From the NCBI RefSeq assembly GCF_013299185.1, contig NZ_JAAFKG010000030.1, positions 1-64,000 of the forward strand: 64,000 nt of DNA, read 5' to 3'. This document shows, one piece after another, positions 43,790 to 51,293 of this stretch. The first letter of the stretch is position 1, and each line of letters starts with the position of its first letter. The position numbers and the translations under genes were made by a program. The notes below the pieces were generated by a model. That model ran no database searches. It saw only the letters and a list, made by a program, of their open reading frames with translations, and was not told where the DNA came from. The stretch comes from Microcoleus sp. bin48.metabat.b7b8b9.023. GTDB lineage: Bacteria; Cyanobacteriota; Cyanobacteriia; Cyanobacteriales; Microcoleaceae.

Positions 43790-44965
43790 TCACCAGGGCG
43801 AATCAGCATAATCTTTAAATAATTTACCATAAACATAGCGTTTCTCATTTATGCCCGCATAAATCGGGGCGCAAATTCGTGCCGCCGCATCTATCGCATC
43901 AAAAGGAGGTTGAACGCCCCGTGCTTGCATCGTTAAAACTTGAGGATGAGGGTGTAGAAAACTCACCCATCCCGGATCGACTGCATTCATAAAAATCTTG
44001 TGTTTGGCGTACTCTTTGGCGCAGGTGCGAGTCATCATGTTCAGTGAGGCTTTTGCCATGTTAGTATGCGGGTGACGCCAAGATTTGTCACCGTCAAATT
44101 GCCCTTCTTTTGAAGAAATATTGATAATATATTTGCAGTTGTCTGGAAGATTGTTCATTAGTCGCTTGAGCCTGCTGTTGATTGCAAAAGGAGCGATTGC
44201 ATTGATTACATGAACTTCTAACAACTCCAAAATGCTCACCTCATCGTCTTTCATCAGCCAACTGTTGAAAGGGCGCAAATCTATTTGCTGTCCGTCGCTA
44301 TCGTACATCCCCACCGGAAACCAACTAGGGTTATCTTCCTCTGATATCAAGTTTTCTCCATCCAAAGAGACAGCTAAAGTGCTGAGAGTTTTACTGTCTG
44401 AATCTTCGGGTGCGATCGACTTTTTTGACATATCGCCACCAATATTATCAGCCAAAAAGTGCGTTCGCGCTACCAGCCGCTTAATTTCCGCAGGCAAAAC
44501 CTCGAAAGGCAGAGCCTCTAAATCCCTCAAATGCTGGTAAAATTCCGGAGGACGACGAACGGTTTGAGCCGCATTGTTGACAATAATATCGAGTCGGGGA
44601 TAGCAAGATGTGAGGTGTTCTGCAAAACGCTCAACCTTCGCAATATACCGCAAGTCTAACTCGTAAACGTGCAGGCGATCGCCCCAATCGCCAAAATCCG
44701 GTTCTCCAGCATACCTTTTAGCAGCATCGCGAGGAAAACGAGTGGTAACAATTACCGAAGCACCAGCCCTCAGCAACCTCAGAGTTACAGCATAGCCAAT
44801 TTTTACCCTCGCTCCCGTCACCAAAGCAAACAGTCCCTGCAAATTAGCCGTTTCGTTGCGTTTTGCATAATTCACTTCGCCACAATCACAACACAAACCG
44901 CTATAAAAAAAATGCGGCTGTTGAAAACTATTCTTGCAGACAAAACAGCGTTGCCGTTTATCCAT
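43790..44965 (-). CDS. SDR-family protein with N-terminal zinc ribbon
   Basis: A 391-residue protein. Residues of about 6-38 hold CFVC and CCDC pairs, a small zinc ribbon. A Rossmann SDR domain starts with LFALVTGARVKIGYAVTLRL and has the NNAAQ motif. The usual catalytic YxxxK is altered: at the Lys of HPHTNMAKASLN the Tyr position is Thr. So it may bind NAD(P) without classical dehydrogenase chemistry. I use the ATG at 44965, since GAGGGATTGAAT precedes it; an ATG nine codons upstream is open. Function is unknown. Confidence 0.8.
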   Translation of the reverse strand: MDKRQRCFVCKNSFQQPHFFYSGLCCDCGEVNYAKRNETANLQGLFALVTGARVKIGYAVTLRLLRAGASVIVTTRFPRDAAKRYAGEPDFGDWGDRLHVYELDLRYIAKVERFAEHLTSCYPRLDIIVNNAAQTVRRPPEFYQHLRDLEALPFEVLPAEIKRLVARTHFLADNIGGDMSKKSIAPEDSDSKTLSTLAVSLDGENLISEEDNPSWFPVGMYDSDGQQIDLRPFNSWLMKDDEVSILELLEVHVINAIAPFAINSRLKRLMNNLPDNCKYIINISSKEGQFDGDKSWRHPHTNMAKASLNMMTRTCAKEYAKHKIFMNAVDPGWVSFLHPHPQVLTMQARGVQPPFDAIDAAARICAPIYAGINEKRYVYGKLFKDYADSPW

Positions 44966-45001
44966 ATTCAATCCCTCATAGAAATCAAACAAGACTAATT
45001 A

Positions 45002-46129
45002 TCATCTCCAAGCACATCGCGAAAGATTAGCTTCATTAAAAATCACCCCATCAATATTAGCTTTTTTCAAAACGGCACTGCTCAAATTAGCCTGTGTGAA
45101 ATTAGCCCCGCTGAGATTTGCTTTCAGGAAATTTGCTCTTTTGGTAATAGCACCACTGAGATTAGCACCAGCTAAATTAGCCTTATTAAAATCTGCATCG
45201 CACAGGTTAGCTCCCGTAAAATCTGCTTGAGAAAAATCAGCATTTGTCAAATCAGTTTTCTCCAAATTAGCACCGCGCAAATTAGCTCCCGCAAAACAAG
45301 CACCTGCGAAGGTACTCCACCGCAGATTAGCTCCTGCAAAAACAAACCTATTAAAATTTGAGCCATTCAAATTCGATCGAATTAATTTAATCCCCGCCAG
45401 ATTTGCTCCTGTCAATTTTGCTCCCTCCAGATTTGCCAGACTCAAATCAGCACCAGTCAAATCAGCACCAGTCAAATCCGCACCGCTCAAATCAGCCCCA
45501 CCAAGTTTAGCTTTTTTCAGGATAGTTTGACATAAATTAGCTTGGCGCAAATTAACTAAACGGAGGTTTGCTTGACTCAGATTTGCTCCCTGCAAATCAG
45601 CCCCGCTGAGATTCGAGCGACTCAGGTTAGCTCCACTCAAATCGGCATTTTTAAGATTACTTACTTCCAAGTTACTCTGAAAAATTTTGGCTGTTTGTAA
45701 ATTACAACCTTCAAAACTTGCTCCTGCTAAATTAGACTCCCTCAAGTTAGCTCCACTCAAATTATATCCGCTCAAATTTGTCCAACTCAAATCTAAAAAT
45801 CCGCCCAATAAAAGTAAATTTTGCACTCTCCATTTATTCCAGATTGTTGTACCTTTTTCAAGCAAGCTAATTTGTTCTTCCCGACAAAACATCGCAGCGG
45901 CGGCAGCTCGCACCCGCTCGTCAGCATCGTCAAAAACTGTAATTGCTGCTTCTAAACCTGCTTCTGGGTAGTTGAAAGCATCCGAAAGTGCTGCTAACCT
46001 TGCTTCAGCTAGGGGGCTGGCTAAGCGTTGCTTGACTCCTGCTATGCCGCCCAAGACAGCAGCATTAATTGGAGGTGGATTTTTACCGCCCAAAATTGCA
46101 TCGTATTGTGTGGGTTCATGGGCCGACAT
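45002..46129 (-). CDS. pentapeptide-repeat protein with HEAT-like N-terminus
   Basis: A 375-residue protein. Residues 20-90 are alanine-rich helices (LAEARLAALSDAFNYPEAGL, DDADERVRAAAAAMF) that resemble HEAT-like repeats. From about 110 to the end it is pentapeptide repeats (LSGANLRESNLAGASFEGCN), over fifty consecutive A(N/D)L-type units. No enzyme domain is visible. Many cyanobacteria carry such proteins, most without known role. It ends 36 bp from the SDR gene on the same strand and may be cotranscribed with it. Confidence 0.88.
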   Translation of the reverse strand: MSAHEPTQYDAILGGKNPPPINAAVLGGIAGVKQRLASPLAEARLAALSDAFNYPEAGLEAAITVFDDADERVRAAAAAMFCREEQISLLEKGTTIWNKWRVQNLLLLGGFLDLSWTNLSGYNLSGANLRESNLAGASFEGCNLQTAKIFQSNLEVSNLKNADLSGANLSRSNLSGADLQGANLSQANLRLVNLRQANLCQTILKKAKLGGADLSGADLTGADLTGADLSLANLEGAKLTGANLAGIKLIRSNLNGSNFNRFVFAGANLRWSTFAGACFAGANLRGANLEKTDLTNADFSQADFTGANLCDADFNKANLAGANLSGAITKRANFLKANLSGANFTQANLSSAVLKKANIDGVIFNEANLSRCAWR

Positions 46130-46208
46130 AAATTTGAGAAGCAGGAATAAGAAAAAAATACGGTAACTACTAATGATAGTATGTCCTTCGAGAATTCCTA
46201 TAATAATA

Positions 46209-46323
46209 TTGGTTCGTCGTAGTGAGGACTTTAGTCCTTTCTTGGATGCGGACTAAAGTCCTCACTACGAACCTTTTGACTTTAGTTCTTTCGTTTATGC
46301 GGACTAAAGTCCTCACTACGAAC
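46209..46323. repeat. palindrome and single arm of the GGACTTTAGTCC family
   Basis: A GTCGTAGTGAGGACTTTAGT...CCTCACTACGAACC palindrome is followed by another GCGGACTAAAGTCCTCACTA arm. The last arm supplies the C-terminal codons and stop of queG. Confidence 0.85.
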
Positions 46324-47281
46324 CTTTTATTTGATTTGCTTTGGCATTTCTGCGTAGCATTTCGGGTTTAATTCGCCGCAGTGCCGAAGCTGTAAATCGG
46401 CGGTTCCATTCTTCATCGGAAATTGTGGCTAATTCTGCAAGCGTTGGTGCTATGTTTTCAGGATAAGGCTCAAATTCTGCAACATCCGTTGGTTTGGCAA
46501 ATCGCTGATTCCAAGGACAAACATCTTGACAAATATCGCAACCTGCTACCCAACCTTGTAAATTAGATGCTATTTCGTCGGGCAGTTTTTCGGCCCGATT
46601 CTCGATCGTATGATAAGCTATGCACCGATCGGCATTCACGACAAAAGGCTCAGTAATAGCTGCCGTCGGACACGCCTCGATGCAGCGAGTGCAGGTACCG
46701 CAATGTTGAGTGTGTGGCGCATCCGGCTCTAACTCGATATTAGTCAAAATTTCGCCCAAAAACACCCAAGAACCGTATTCTCGCGAAATTACATTACCAT
46801 TTTTAGCAATCCAGCCAATCCCCGCCCGCTGGGCCCACATTTTATCCTGAACCGGCCCGGTATCAGCATAATACCGTGCTTCAATTCCTTCGCCTTGCGA
46901 TCGCACCCAATTTGCTAACAGCTTGAGTTTTTTGTGCAGAATTTTGTGGTAATCCCGCCCCCAACCGTAGCGAGAGATTTTAGCATACTCTCTGACTGCA
47001 TCGTCTCCCTCCAACGAGGGATTCTCGGGGCGTTGGTGAGGCGTGTAGTAATTGAGGGCGACACATATTAATGACTGCACGTCTGGCACGAGCGATCGAA
47101 TATCCAGCCGTTTCGGGTTGGTCATCCATGCCATATCCGCCTGATAACCGTTGTCCAGCCAAGCCTGCAATCTTTGTGCATCTACCTGCGTTTGGGTTTG
47201 TGCTGAGGCGATCCCAATCTTGTGAAATCCTAACTCTAGGCCTTTTTGCTTAATGCGATCGCTATTAATTGATATTTTCAT
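46316..47281 (-). CDS. queG: epoxyqueuosine reductase QueG
   Basis: A 321-residue QueG, the cobalamin-dependent iron-sulfur enzyme that reduces epoxyqueuosine to queuosine at the wobble base of GUN-decoding tRNAs. Two [4Fe-4S] motifs are seen: CGTCTRCIEACPTAAI and CDICQDVCPWNQRF. The N-terminal region GLELGFHKIGIASAQ and YADTGPVQDKMWAQRAGIGW are typical. The stop codon (TAG, 46316-46318) and the preceding GS codons come from the adjacent palindromic repeat, so the original C-terminus may have been replaced. Length is near normal. Confidence 0.94.
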   Translation of the reverse strand: MKISINSDRIKQKGLELGFHKIGIASAQTQTQVDAQRLQAWLDNGYQADMAWMTNPKRLDIRSLVPDVQSLICVALNYYTPHQRPENPSLEGDDAVREYAKISRYGWGRDYHKILHKKLKLLANWVRSQGEGIEARYYADTGPVQDKMWAQRAGIGWIAKNGNVISREYGSWVFLGEILTNIELEPDAPHTQHCGTCTRCIEACPTAAITEPFVVNADRCIAYHTIENRAEKLPDEIASNLQGWVAGCDICQDVCPWNQRFAKPTDVAEFEPYPENIAPTLAELATISDEEWNRRFTASALRRIKPEMLRRNAKANQIKGS

Positions 47282-47499
47282 AGGATTATAATCAAATGCA
47301 CAAAATGCGTCACAAGTCTAGCAATCTTGAGCTTAATTTGGGACAGCATTGATAATACTTTTGCAACCTTTATATTTATAAATTTGAACTCTAAAATGTT
47401 AAAGATTTCACACAACGTTACATAATGTAATGAAGGGAGAATTCGATTCGCCTATTCAAGTACGCAAGTAAAACCCACAGCGAATCGCAGAATATACAC
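47282..47499. other. upstream region of ocp
   Basis: About 218 bp between the divergent queG and ocp genes must hold both promoters. A palindrome-like ACATAATGTAATG lies near 47421. No clear Shine-Dalgarno sequence is seen next to the ocp ATG; GAAGGGAG is about 55 bp upstream. Confidence 0.35.
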
Positions 47500-48462
47500 A
47501 TGGCAGTTAGTATTCAATCCGCTCAATCTATTTTCTCCAACACCGAGATTGCTAGTGCTGTTCCGGCTACTACCGACGCTTTCTACAAACTCACCGTCGA
47601 AGACCAACTAGCACTGCTCTGGTATGCTTACACCGAAATGGGCATTTCTATCACCGCAGCAGCCCCCGGAGTAGCGAGCATGGCGCTTGTCGAAGGCGTG
47701 CTGGGCGAAATCAAACAGATGTCGCCGGCTGCTCAAAGCAAAACCATGTTTGACCTAGCAAGCAATGCCGACACCACCATCGGCCGGATTTACACTTCCT
47801 TGCGCGTCAACACTAAACTCGGTTTCTGGTACGAATTGGGACAGTTGATGAAACAGGGCGTTGTCGCTCCCATCCCTGCTGGCTATCAAATGTCTCCCGA
47901 AGCAACCCAAGTCCTTGAAAACATCAAGAAGCTCGATCCGGGTCAACAAATTACTGTACTTCGCAACACCGTAGTTCACATGGGCTACGATCCCGATTTC
48001 AGCCAAGAATACGGCAAACGCTCTGCTCCTCGCAGCACTCCTACCGCTGTAGCAGAGCGGGTGAAAACCCAGATTGAGGGTATCAGCGAGAAAACTGTGC
48101 TCAGCTACATCGACAACATGAACGCCTTCGACTTCACCCCAGCCGTCGGTTTATTTGCTGAAGACGGTGCTCTCCAACCGCCTTTCCAAAAGCCGATCGT
48201 CGGTCGCGAAGCTATCCTCAACTATATGCGGGAAGAGTGCATCGGCCTGAAAATGCTGCCCGAGCGAGGTGTGTCGGAGCCGGCTGAAGATGGCTACCGC
48301 CAAGTCAAAGTCACGGGTAAAGTCGAAACTCCTTGGTTCGGCGCCAATGTGGGTATGAACATCGCGTGGCGGTTTATGCTCGATCCTCAAGGTCAAATTT
48401 TCTTTGTGGCGATCGACTTGTTGGCTTCTCCTAAGGAATTGATGAATTTGATGCGGAAATAG
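47500..48462 (+). CDS. ocp: orange carotenoid protein
   Basis: A 320-residue OCP, the blue-light-activated keto-carotenoid protein that quenches phycobilisome energy. The N-terminal helical domain covers about 15-165 and the C-terminal NTF2-like domain about 196-315. Key residues are in place: Tyr44, Asn104, Trp110 and Arg155 (salt bridge to the C-terminal Glu, here Glu246). The carotenoid H-bond pair, Tyr201/Trp288 in Synechocystis, is Tyr203/Trp290 here, so the linker is two residues longer. No FRP gene is in the window. A CTDH gene follows 338 bp downstream. OCP subfamily is not resolved. Confidence 0.96.
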   Translation: MAVSIQSAQSIFSNTEIASAVPATTDAFYKLTVEDQLALLWYAYTEMGISITAAAPGVASMALVEGVLGEIKQMSPAAQSKTMFDLASNADTTIGRIYTSLRVNTKLGFWYELGQLMKQGVVAPIPAGYQMSPEATQVLENIKKLDPGQQITVLRNTVVHMGYDPDFSQEYGKRSAPRSTPTAVAERVKTQIEGISEKTVLSYIDNMNAFDFTPAVGLFAEDGALQPPFQKPIVGREAILNYMREECIGLKMLPERGVSEPAEDGYRQVKVTGKVETPWFGANVGMNIAWRFMLDPQGQIFFVAIDLLASPKELMNLMRK

Positions 48463-48492
48463 CATCTTCTTGTTTAACAAAGACTCTACAGC

Positions 48493-48520
48493 AACCCAGA
48501 TCCCACGAGGTGTCTGGGTT
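48493..48520 (+). terminator. terminator after ocp
   Basis: AACCCAGA (48493-48500) pairs with TCTGGGTT (48513-48520), followed by TAGTTGATTTG. It lies about 30 bp after the ocp stop codon. Confidence 0.6.
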
Positions 48521-48800
48521 TAGTTGATTTGAGATTTGAGATTTTTCGATTTTTGATTTGAGATTTGAAGGATTCAAGGATTGGTAATGGCTGATGGCAT
48601 AAGGGTTTGCGACTTGCCTACAGTTGCATTATTTTTGGTAACTGGTACAATTTCGGTCGATCGGCCTCAAAGCTCCAGCAGGCCCATAACATTATTGATT
48701 TTTTAGATAAAATTTATGACCCTAGTTATATCTTTTGATGGATTTCCTGTGACCGAGAGAATGATTACATTAGATTTATTCATCTCAAATCACTTCTTAT
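48521..48800. other. ocp-CTDH spacer
   Basis: No gene is seen. GATTTGAGATTT-type repeats occupy about 48525-48572. The CTDH promoter should lie in the remainder, but I could not fix it. Confidence 0.5.
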
Positions 48801-49232
48801 ATGACCGCCACAACTAGACCTATTTTAACTCGCTCTATAAATATCGTCGGTCTCACAAAGCTTGCGGTACAGCGATATTTTGAAACTTTTAACGCCGGTG
48901 ATTTTGAATCCACCGTTAATCTGTTTGCTGAGGACGGAGTTCTGCACGCGCCCTTTGAAGAGCCAATTATCGGCAAAAGCTCGATCGCCAGTTATCTAAA
49001 AACAGAAGCGCCAGGAATGAATCTCGAACCCCAGCAAAGTGTAAGCAAAATTTTAGAAGATGGGACAGTTGAAATTCAGGTCAGCGGCCGGGTGCAAACT
49101 CCCGCATTTGGTATTAATGTCGGATGGTTTTTTTTGCTCAATTTTCAGCAAGAAATTGTTTCTGTTACCGTCAAACTCTTAGCATCTCCCCAAGAATTGC
49201 TGACTCTGCGACCTAAGAAATTCGGTTCTTAA
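48801..49232 (+). CDS. OCP C-terminal-domain homologue (CTDH)
   Basis: A 143-residue NTF2-like protein homologous to the OCP C-terminal domain. Parallels to OCP include VQRYFETFNAGDFESTVNLF and AEDGVLHAPFEEPIIGKSSI, and LLASPQELLTL near the end. CTDHs bind keto-carotenoid as dimers and hand it to OCP or helical carotenoid proteins. This one has no cysteine at all, whereas some studied CTDHs use a Cys for redox control of dimerisation. The Trp in INVGWFFLLNF corresponds to OCP Trp290. It is next to ocp in the same direction but probably has its own promoter. Confidence 0.9.
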   Translation: MTATTRPILTRSINIVGLTKLAVQRYFETFNAGDFESTVNLFAEDGVLHAPFEEPIIGKSSIASYLKTEAPGMNLEPQQSVSKILEDGTVEIQVSGRVQTPAFGINVGWFFLLNFQQEIVSVTVKLLASPQELLTLRPKKFGS

Positions 49233-49811
49233 TATAGGAATTATCCAGGGAGTGAGGCACAAATTGGTAATTGGTAATTGCCAAGAAAGCGACCGCAATG
49301 AAATTGTTTTATAGTGAGGAATAACCTCATCTCCAGAGGGAGCATCCCAATGAATGCAAAAAAGCAATTTTTTTACAGTGCTATCCCCGAAAAGCGAGTG
49401 TTGAATATATCGCTCTTCGGGGACAGCACTATAAAATCCAAACTGAGAGGCTCCCATCTATCTAAGCATAGCCAACGCTATAGAAAGCCGATTTTTTCAG
49501 TATTTATCAGCCCGCAACAGTACCTAGAGCAACCGCAGCCGACAGCTAAAACGTTGTTATGTTATACGATTTATAAAAAGTATTGGTACATAATTGTTGG
49601 GGATGAGTAAAACGAGGAGTTGTTTGCTTAACTCGCGATAGAGGTGCGTCGCTACTCGAAAAGTCGCTTTTCTTTACGGATTTTTAATAGCGACGCACCC
49701 TACAGCTACTGTTGCTTGTTTCTTCTTAATTCTTTCTTCTTCCTTCGGCTCTACAATCTTAGAGTCTGGTTAGAGAGGGACGAGATTGCAAGAAAAAGTG
49801 GCTGTCACCGC
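49233..49811. other. intergenic, repeats only
   Basis: No gene is seen. It contains AATTGGT units (about 49262-49280), the palindromic element at 49338-49455, and AGCGACGCACCCTAC (near 49689), a dispersed sequence. Confidence 0.6.
49338..49455. repeat. palindromic element with GGGAGCATC-type ends
   Basis: GGGAGCATCCCAA (49338-49350) and GAGAGGCTCCC (49445-49455) form inverted ends; an inner stem CAGTGCTATCCCCGAA...TTCGGGGACAGCACT encloses a 25-30-nt loop. It is related in layout to the element at 32272-32526. Confidence 0.7.
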
Positions 49812-49963
49812 ACGGTGCGACAGACAACCACTAGAATCAAAAACATTGTCAATCACTAATGACTAATGACTAATGACTAATGACTAAACGGTGCGACAGA
49901 CAACCACTAGAATCAAAAACATTGTCAATCACTAATGACTAATGACTAATGACTAATGACTAA
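49812..49963. repeat. 76-bp direct tandem duplication
   Basis: ACGGTGCGACAGACAACCAC and the following 56 bp, ending in TAATGAC units, occur twice in a row with no visible difference. The second copy ends at the stop codon of the RsbW-like gene. Confidence 0.9.
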
Positions 49964-50386
49964 TTAAGATTTTTCCGGCAAACTCGCTTCCAACTTCAGA
50001 CAGTTACGACCGTCTAATTGCAAAGTGTAGTCCACCCGATCCATAAGTCGGCTCATAATCAGCCAGCCATAGCCACTTTCTTGTTTAGCTTCCGGCCTCG
50101 GGGGACTGTAAGTATCCATTTCGTAACCTTTACCGTAATCCCAAATTTCTAAACCAATATCCCGATTTTTTAAATTCAAGCGAATTAAAACTGGCAGATT
50201 GGGTTGATCTTTGTGAGCATGGCGGATCACGTTAGAATAGGCTTCTGCTAACACCAAGCGCAAACGATTCGACTGACGCGGCCAATCGACGTGCTCTCCT
50301 AGCTCAACTTCCAAACTGCTCAGCAACCAATTTTCAACTATTGTTAAAAACCGCAAGTCGCTTGGCACATGAAGCTCAGTATTCAT
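49964..50386 (-). CDS. RsbW-like ATP-binding protein (anti-sigma type)
   Basis: A 140-residue GHKL ATPase of the serine-kinase anti-sigma group. The N-box is LVLAEAYSNVIRHAHKD and the G1 box EIWDYGKGYEM, with SGYGWLIMSRLMDRV as the G2 part. No dimerisation His domain exists, so it is not a sensor kinase. In partner-switching systems such proteins are opposed by PP2C phosphatases; a REC-GAF-PP2C gene lies about 900 bp upstream on the same strand, which suggests a pair. No STAS-domain antagonist is visible nearby. Confidence 0.85.
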   Translation of the reverse strand: MNTELHVPSDLRFLTIVENWLLSSLEVELGEHVDWPRQSNRLRLVLAEAYSNVIRHAHKDQPNLPVLIRLNLKNRDIGLEIWDYGKGYEMDTYSPPRPEAKQESGYGWLIMSRLMDRVDYTLQLDGRNCLKLEASLPEKS

Positions 50387-51293
50387 AAAAAAATCCCGTA
50401 AGTTTGAAAACCCTGTGTCTTCAGACCAGGTTTGACACTCAAGCGGGCTAAAGCCGCTGAGATTCTACTGACAGAATTAGACAAAGGGTGTGACCTAAAT
50501 CTAATCTCGTTACGACCGTCAAGCGCCGTCTACTTAGTCACTCATCGTCAAGCGATAGTTACTAGCTAATGATTGTTGTTTCTAATGCTTTCAGAATCCA
50601 TCACGCTTGCCAAGACGCGGTACGCTCGACATCCTGCCATTATTAGCTCTTTTTGTGTTGCCTCTCACTCTTGCGTACTAAGTTGCAGGGATTTCTCCGA
50701 TACTAGGATGTTTCAACACGTAGATGTTTTTGTTCTTACTCACAATCTAAATTGTATCATACTACGAAGAACACGGGGACTAAAGTCCTCCGCGTCGCTT
50801 TCCTAGGAAGGACTAAAGTCTCTGAGTTTCCCGCATCCCGTATTAGTTTTATGAAACATGACGCACCAAATTTATCTGGCGTTAATATTTGCCACTACAT
50901 AGAGGATACTCAATAGCGGGCGATCGATGCAATAGACTTTTTTGAAAGCGTCGATCGCAAAGCATCAGTTAAAAGTTAGGCATTGACCCGCCCAAAAACG
51001 GATACCGTGCCACCTACTTCAGTCGTGGAGAGATCCAAATTTTAGAGGAAAGTTCAAGCTCCCAGATTCAATGCGAGAGTCAAATCTAAAATCTAAAATC
51101 TAAAATCTAAAATCTAAAATCGACTGACGTGCTAGTTCTCTAACTTTTGCCGTTAGCGAAGCCCGCCCCTACGGGGGCTACGCCAACGAAGACGATCGCC
51201 CGCGTTCTCTGTATTAATCTGTAGGCCCTCAACTGACGGCTGGAGTTTTTGAGACCCAAAGCCCCCGACTCTTCGTCGGCATGACTGACAGAT
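50387..51293. mobile_element. intergenic with relic insertion-element ends
   Basis: No intact gene is seen in about 900 bp. A GGGACTAAAGTCC-type hairpin and GAGTTTCCCGCATCCCGTAT (50822-50841) repeat the sequence found just after iscB, so a related element once lay here. An AAATCTA array (about 51074-51120) and GCCCCTACGGGGGC (51165-51178) follow. The minus strand of 50560-50760 has scattered stops and no recognisable protein. Confidence 0.45.

Noticed and set aside
50573-50806. 77-codon plus-strand frame between the RsbW-like and PP2C genes
   Set aside because: No ribosome site and no known motif; it lies in relic element sequence.
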